In this document: positions 6,536 through 9,461 of the stretch, one piece after another
Position numbering within the stretch: the stretch's first letter is position 1
Layout of the letters: the number at the start of each line of letters is the position of its first letter
Source: Labilithrix luteola
Lineage (GTDB): Bacteria; Myxococcota_A; Polyangia; Polyangiales; Polyangiaceae
Assembly (NCBI GenBank): GCA_026225435.1
Contig: JAMFST010000491.1
Coordinates: forward strand, 1 to 9,461
Length of the DNA stretch: 9,461 bases
Direction of reading: 5' to 3'
Program-made: the position numbers and the translations under genes
Notes under the pieces: generated by a model
What the model was told of the DNA's origin: nothing
The model's database searches: none
Seen by the model: the letters and a program-made list of their open reading frames with translations, nothing else

Positions 6536-7348
6536 ATGGCGACGAACGATCTGGCTGGGCGTACCTTTCTCGTCACGGGAGCGACCTCGGGCATTGGCCT
6601 CGCGGCCGTGCACGGGCTCACGGCTCGAGGTGCCGAGGTGATCGGGGCGAGCCGCTCCGGCGCGAAGGGGGACGCAACGTCGGGGCTCGCGCTCGATCTG
6701 AGCGATCCAGCGTCGATCCGTCGTGCCGTGACCGACTTCGCCGCCTCGCATGCGCGGCTCGATGGGCTGATCAACGCGGCGGGCGCGGTGTACTGGAAGC
6801 CGGCGACGACCGCGTTCGGCGTCGACCGGACCTGGGCGGTGAACTACCTGGGCCACGTCCTGCTCACCCGCGAGCTGTGGCCCCTGCTCGAAGCCGCGCC
6901 GCGTGCGCGCGTGGCGACGGTCGCGGGCAATCCGCGATTCCTCCGGAGCCTCACGTGTGACCCCGCGGCCCTCACGACCACGCCGCGCGACGGGCTGCGC
7001 GCCTCCGGCGAGGCGATGGCGGCGCGCGTGATCTGGACGCACACCCTGGCGAGGAAGAAGCGCGACAGCCGCGTGACCGTGCTCGCGTTTCACCCGGGGC
7101 TCGTCCGGTCGAACCTGGTGAGCAGTGAGGCGCCGCTCTTCTGGAGACTGCTGGGCGGTGCCATGAACAGCTGGGCGTCGTCGACCTGCGAGATCGCGAC
7201 GACCGCAGCGGTGGATCCCGCGCTCGACGACGAGTCCGGCCGTCTCATCGACCCGGCGCTGAAGGTTCACCACTTCGCGCAGCTGGAGGACGCGGCCCTC
7301 GGCGAGCGACTCTGGACGGAGACCGAGCGGCTTCTCGCGCGAGGGTGA
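6536..7348 (+). CDS. Short-chain dehydrogenase/reductase homologue lacking the catalytic Ser-Tyr-Lys
   Basis: 270 residues with an SDR Rossmann fold close to the retinol-dehydrogenase/WW-oxidoreductase-like group. Cofactor features are intact: TGATSGIG at 14-21, an acidic LDLSDPAS at 53-60, NAAG at 80-83, and the catalytic-helix Asn in NYLGH at 103. The catalytic residues are not. The serine strand reads RVATVAG (125-131) without the serines. The segment normally written AYxxSKLANVLFTxELAR reads ASGEAMAARVIWTHTLAR, which puts Ser157 at the Tyr position and Met161 at the Lys position with no gaps. The FHPGLVRSNL strand (185-194) is normal. The protein may bind NAD(P)H without classical dehydrogenase activity, or use another mechanism. 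It is divergent from the MmyB-type regulator, a pairing common for active SDRs, and converges on the PP2C gene with a 9-bp gap. The ATG is set by the Rossmann motif; the ribosome binding site is weak. Confidence 0.9.
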   Translation: MATNDLAGRTFLVTGATSGIGLAAVHGLTARGAEVIGASRSGAKGDATSGLALDLSDPASIRRAVTDFAASHARLDGLINAAGAVYWKPATTAFGVDRTWAVNYLGHVLLTRELWPLLEAAPRARVATVAGNPRFLRSLTCDPAALTTTPRDGLRASGEAMAARVIWTHTLARKKRDSRVTVLAFHPGLVRSNLVSSEAPLFWRLLGGAMNSWASSTCEIATTAAVDPALDDESGRLIDPALKVHHFAQLEDAALGERLWTETERLLARG

Positions 7349-7357
7349 GGTCGTGGC

Positions 7358-8086
7358 TCAGAAGCGGAGCACCACCGCCGTCGCGTCGTCGTGCCCCTCG
7401 GACGCGGCGCGATCCACCAGGCGCTGCACGTCCTCTCGCGAGCGAGCTTCGAACAGATCGCGGAGGTTCGCTCGCTCCTTGTGGATCCCGTCGGTGCACA
7501 GGACGATGGCCACCTGCGGCTCCACCGCGACCAGCGTCGCCTGATCGTCCCCGACGCCGAGCATGGCGACGGCCTCCGGCACCAGGAGCCTCGCCGACGA
7601 CCCGTCGCTCCCGTAGGCGCGGCACGTACCGATCTGCGCGATGACCAGCGCGTCGTCACCGAAGGCGCACGCGGTGACCGACGCGGTGAAGTGGGCAAAG
7701 GAGCGCCCGCGCCAGCTGTCCCACACCGCTGGCCGTACCGCGTCTGCCGCAGCCAGCGCGGCCGGTAACCCGGGCTGCCCCTTGCGCGCGTGCTCGTGCT
7801 GTTCGCCCAGCCCCTTCATCACCGTGTGAGCGGAGCGAAACGCGGCGCCGAGGCGATCGATGGTCGCCCCCTCGGCGCTCGCGAAGGTCGCCACCAGCGT
7901 GGCGATGCCCGGGCCCGCTCCGAAGGGCGCGTGGTACCCGCCGTACTCCGGGCCGGAGGCATCGCCCACGAGCCACAACCCGTGCGCGTCGTCGACGATG
8001 GACCGGTCGTCATTGACGACCTCGTTGTCCCGCCGGATTCCCGACGGAGCGCTCGCAGCCCAGACCGACAGGGGACGTGCCTTCAT
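7358..8086 (-). CDS. PP2C-family protein phosphatase-like protein
   Basis: 242 residues, about the size of a bare bacterial PP2C domain, with no membrane segment or extra domain. Motifs in order: GIRRDNEV at 16-23 (usual RxxNED), WLVGDASGP at 38-46 (usual ADGMGG), ASVTACAFGDDALVIAQIGTCRAYG at 135-159 (usual VGDSRAY), LCTDGI at 196-201, and GHDDATAVVLRF at 231-242. Core metal ligands Asp42, Asp199 and Asp233 are kept. The Asp of NED is Val23, and the Asp of GDSR, which binds a third metal in PP2C enzymes, is Thr154. Family members dephosphorylate Ser/Thr or act in anti-sigma pathways, but no kinase or anti-sigma gene lies in this window. The ATG at 8086 has a GGGGA a few bases upstream. Activity is uncertain because of the changed residues; family membership is clear. 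Confidence 0.85.
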   Translation of the reverse strand: MKARPLSVWAASAPSGIRRDNEVVNDDRSIVDDAHGLWLVGDASGPEYGGYHAPFGAGPGIATLVATFASAEGATIDRLGAAFRSAHTVMKGLGEQHEHARKGQPGLPAALAAADAVRPAVWDSWRGRSFAHFTASVTACAFGDDALVIAQIGTCRAYGSDGSSARLLVPEAVAMLGVGDDQATLVAVEPQVAIVLCTDGIHKERANLRDLFEARSREDVQRLVDRAASEGHDDATAVVLRF

Positions 8087-8106
8087 GGTCCCCAGAAATA
8101 TCGTCC

Positions 8107-8146
8107 AAAAAAGATCGCCGCCGCGAACTTTCGTCTTTGCGCGGCG
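8107..8146 (-). terminator. Probable intrinsic terminator after the EamA exporter gene
   Basis: Read on the minus strand, CGCCGCG (8146-8140) pairs perfectly with CGCGGCG (8125-8119) across a 14-base loop. Six bases later comes TTTTTT (8112-8107). It lies about 30 bp after the exporter stop (8176) and before the PP2C start (8086), so it would separate the two same-strand genes. The gap between stem and T run is longer than ideal, which lowers confidence. The AT-rich stretch that follows (8093-8112) may also serve as the start of the PP2C promoter. Confidence 0.45.
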
Positions 8147-8175
8147 TCCACGGGGACGTGGCTCGGCAACGCTGC

Positions 8176-9108
8176 TCAGCGTGACGTGCGCGCGGCGCTG
8201 GCGACGAGCGCCACGGCGGCGATGACCAGGACTACCCCGGCCCAGTCGCCCGCGGCCGCGTGCTCACCGCCGAGCATCGCCCCGAGGATCAGCGCGACGA
8301 TGGGGTTCACGAAGGCGTAGCTGGTGGCGAGCGAGGGGCGCTCGGTGCGCAGCAGATAGGTGAGCGCGCTGTACGCCGCGATCGACCCGAGCACGCATAG
8401 ATGGACGAGCGAGACGGCCGAGGCGACGGACACGTGCGCGGGCCATGCCTCGCCGCGCACCAGGCTGCCCAGCGCGAGGACCGCGCCCCCGGCGAGCATC
8501 TGTGCGGCGGTGGCCATCGGTCCGCGAGGGAGCGGAAGGCGCGTGGAGAGCACGCAGCCGAAGGAGTAGCCAGCGGCGGCGAGGCAGAGGACGACGGCCC
8601 AGCCAGGTGATGCGCGGAGCGTGCCGCGGGCCGCCACGAAGAGGACGCCGACGAAGCCCACCGCCAGCCCGAGCACTTCGCGACCGCCGAGCTGGCGACG
8701 CGCGCTGCGCGAGCGCGTCAGCCAGTCGAACAGCGTGGTCCAGAGCGGCACCGATCCGAAGACCACGGCCGCCACGCCCGAGGAGACGTGGGTGAGCGCG
8801 ACGGATACGCTGCCCAGCCCCACCACCATCAGGCAGACACCGACGGCAGCCGCGGATGCCCATTCGCGCACCGTCGGCGAGGGGGCGCCGCGCAGACGAA
8901 GCACGAGGTACAGGACGCCCCCCGCGCAGAGGAACCTCACCGCCCCGAGCTGCAGCGGAGCGAAGCTGGTCACGGCGACGCGCATCGCCAGGTAGGTCGA
9001 GCCCCAGACGATGTACAACGTCGCCAGGCACACGAGTGTCAGCGGACGCAGACCTGCGGACGCGGGGGCCGTCGTGGACACGGAGCGGGCGAACGGCAGG
9101 GCGCGCAT
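8176..9108 (-). CDS. EamA/DMT-superfamily transporter (YedA-like exporter)
   Basis: 310 residues with about ten transmembrane helices (roughly 22-40, 50-72, 83-103, 108-127, 145-160, 168-185, 197-216, 228-252, 260-280, 287-306), arranged as two five-helix EamA repeats. Repeat 1 opens with YIVWGSTYLAMRVA (32-45), the classic signature of YedA/RhaT-like exporters. Repeat 2 carries TYLLRTERPSLATSYAFVNP (250-269) and a Gly-rich helix ending in LGGE. Such proteins export amino acids or other small metabolites from the cytoplasm; the substrate is not readable. I chose the ATG at 9108 because AGGTGG sits 4 bases upstream and the extra 43 residues reachable from a TTG at 9237 are not family-like and would cover the operator repeats. 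The gene is divergent from the GntR-type regulator at 9255, its likely controller. Confidence 0.92.
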   Translation of the reverse strand: MRALPFARSVSTTAPASAGLRPLTLVCLATLYIVWGSTYLAMRVAVTSFAPLQLGAVRFLCAGGVLYLVLRLRGAPSPTVREWASAAAVGVCLMVVGLGSVSVALTHVSSGVAAVVFGSVPLWTTLFDWLTRSRSARRQLGGREVLGLAVGFVGVLFVAARGTLRASPGWAVVLCLAAAGYSFGCVLSTRLPLPRGPMATAAQMLAGGAVLALGSLVRGEAWPAHVSVASAVSLVHLCVLGSIAAYSALTYLLRTERPSLATSYAFVNPIVALILGAMLGGEHAAAGDWAGVVLVIAAVALVASAARTSR

Positions 9109-9167
9109 GGTCCACCTGAAGGTAGGCGCCGGCGACGGAGCGCCAAGGACCAGGCGACGGACTCCGA

Positions 9168-9264
9168 TGGGTACAGGTGCCAGATGGAGTGGGTACAGGG
9201 GGTCGCGTAGGAGCTTTCGTGCCAGGTTATTCGTCAAGCAACGTGAACAGCTCGATGGGTACAG
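9168..9264. promoter_or_regulatory. Three direct repeats TGGGTACAG in the EamA/GntR divergent region (candidate operator)
   Basis: TGGGTACAG occurs at 9168-9176, 9190-9198 and 9256-9264, all in the same orientation (CTGTACCCA on the exporter strand). Start-to-start distances are 22 and 66 bp, both near whole numbers of helical turns and 66 = 3 x 22. Copies 1 and 3 extend left to CGATGGGTACAG. A partial fourth copy, TCGATGGGT, is at 9271-9279. Copies 1 and 2 lie upstream of the exporter start (9108), and copy 3 overlaps the regulator's ATG. Direct-repeat operators are known for MocR-type GntR regulators such as GabR and PdxR, so regulation of both genes by the adjacent regulator is a reasonable inference. 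I see no convincing -35/-10 pair on either strand of this gap. Confidence 0.6.
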
Positions 9265-9461
9265 AAGCGGTCGATGGGTCGCGGCGGGAGATCGTCGTCC
9301 GCCACGTTCGTGAGCGCCTGGCTGCCGGTTCGCTCCGCAGGGGCGAGCGGCTCCCCTCGATCGTCGAGCTGGCGCGCGCGCTCGGCGTCGGCAAGAACAC
9401 GGTCATCGGTGCGCTCGACGCCTTGTGCGAGGAGGGGATCCTCGAGTCGCGCGAGCGCCAA
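9255..9461 (+). CDS. GntR-family regulator, possibly MocR type (N-terminal 69 residues; continues past window)
   Basis: An open frame from ATG 9255 to the window edge encodes 69 residues that form a complete GntR winged helix-turn-helix. It shows a first helix (REIVVRHVRERLAAGSL, 11-27), the hallmark RRGERLPSIVELARALGVGK (28-47) and NTVIGALDALCEEGILESRE (48-67). The spacing and the GKNTVIGALDAL form resemble MocR-type regulators, where an aminotransferase-like PLP-binding domain follows, but that part is outside the window, so the subfamily is a guess. No Shine-Dalgarno is visible before the ATG; an in-frame GTG at 9243 is an alternative. It is divergent from an EamA exporter, a frequent partner of MocR regulators. 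The third TGGGTACAG copy sits across its start codon, consistent with autorepression. Confidence 0.88.
   Translation, partial: MGTEAVDGSRREIVVRHVRERLAAGSLRRGERLPSIVELARALGVGKNTVIGALDALCEEGILESRERQ

Noticed and set aside
9109..9237. N-terminal extension of the exporter from a TTG at 9237
   Set aside because: The added residues are not family-like and span two copies of the operator repeat; the ATG at 9108 has a good AGGTGG ribosome binding site.
1..9461. CRISPR array, tRNA/rRNA, insertion sequence, phage or toxin-antitoxin genes
   Set aside because: I looked for regularly spaced repeats, terminal inverted repeats, transposase motifs and RNA gene signatures and found none.

Overview
The window is very GC-rich, with third codon positions almost all G or C, and it packs genes on both strands with short gaps. 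A secreted fibronectin-like protein, a membrane-anchored protein of carboxypeptidase-regulatory repeats plus PDZ, a fatty-acyl-CoA dehydrogenase pair and a stand-alone PP2C-like protein together fit a large-genome deltaproteobacterial-type organism, most likely a myxobacterium (Myxococcota). That placement is inferred from style and gene content, not from a marker gene.

Layout, left to right. (1) 1-882 (-): 294 N-terminal residues of a secreted protein of unknown function with a fibronectin-III-like segment; its C-terminus lies outside the window. (2) 1041-2795 (+): divergent 584-residue protein with an N-terminal membrane anchor, a proline linker, five tandem carboxypeptidase-regulatory-like beta-sandwich repeats and a C-terminal PDZ domain. 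(3) 2796-3172 (+): C-terminal half of a YdfG-like short-chain dehydrogenase (SDR) without its Rossmann N-terminus, a pseudogene lying directly against the previous stop codon. (4) 5506-3195 (-): two acyl-CoA dehydrogenase subunits separated by 5 bp, resembling heteromeric pairs of the PimC/PimD or ChsE1/ChsE2 kind; only the upstream subunit shows a candidate catalytic glutamate. (5) 6466-5636 (-) and 6536-7348 (+): an MmyB-type helix-turn-helix regulator divergent from an SDR homologue that keeps the cofactor motifs but has lost the catalytic Ser, Tyr and Lys. (6) 8086-7358 (-): a PP2C-fold phosphatase-like protein with partly altered metal-site residues. (7) 9108-8176 (-): a ten-helix EamA/DMT exporter, with a probable intrinsic terminator after it. 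(8) 9255-9461 (+): start of a GntR-type regulator divergent from the exporter, with three exact copies of TGGGTACAG around the shared promoter at 22- and 66-bp spacing.

Functional units. The acyl-CoA dehydrogenase pair probably oxidises one CoA thioester of a long, branched, cyclic or dicarboxylic acid. The MmyB regulator next to it may sense a related lipid and control the divergent SDR. The GntR regulator and EamA exporter look like a self-contained sensor/efflux unit with a readable operator. I see no CRISPR array, phage, transposase, tRNA or rRNA, and no clear multi-gene novel defence or biosynthetic system. The most interesting signals are the direct-repeat operator, the catalytically degenerate SDR and the altered PP2C site.
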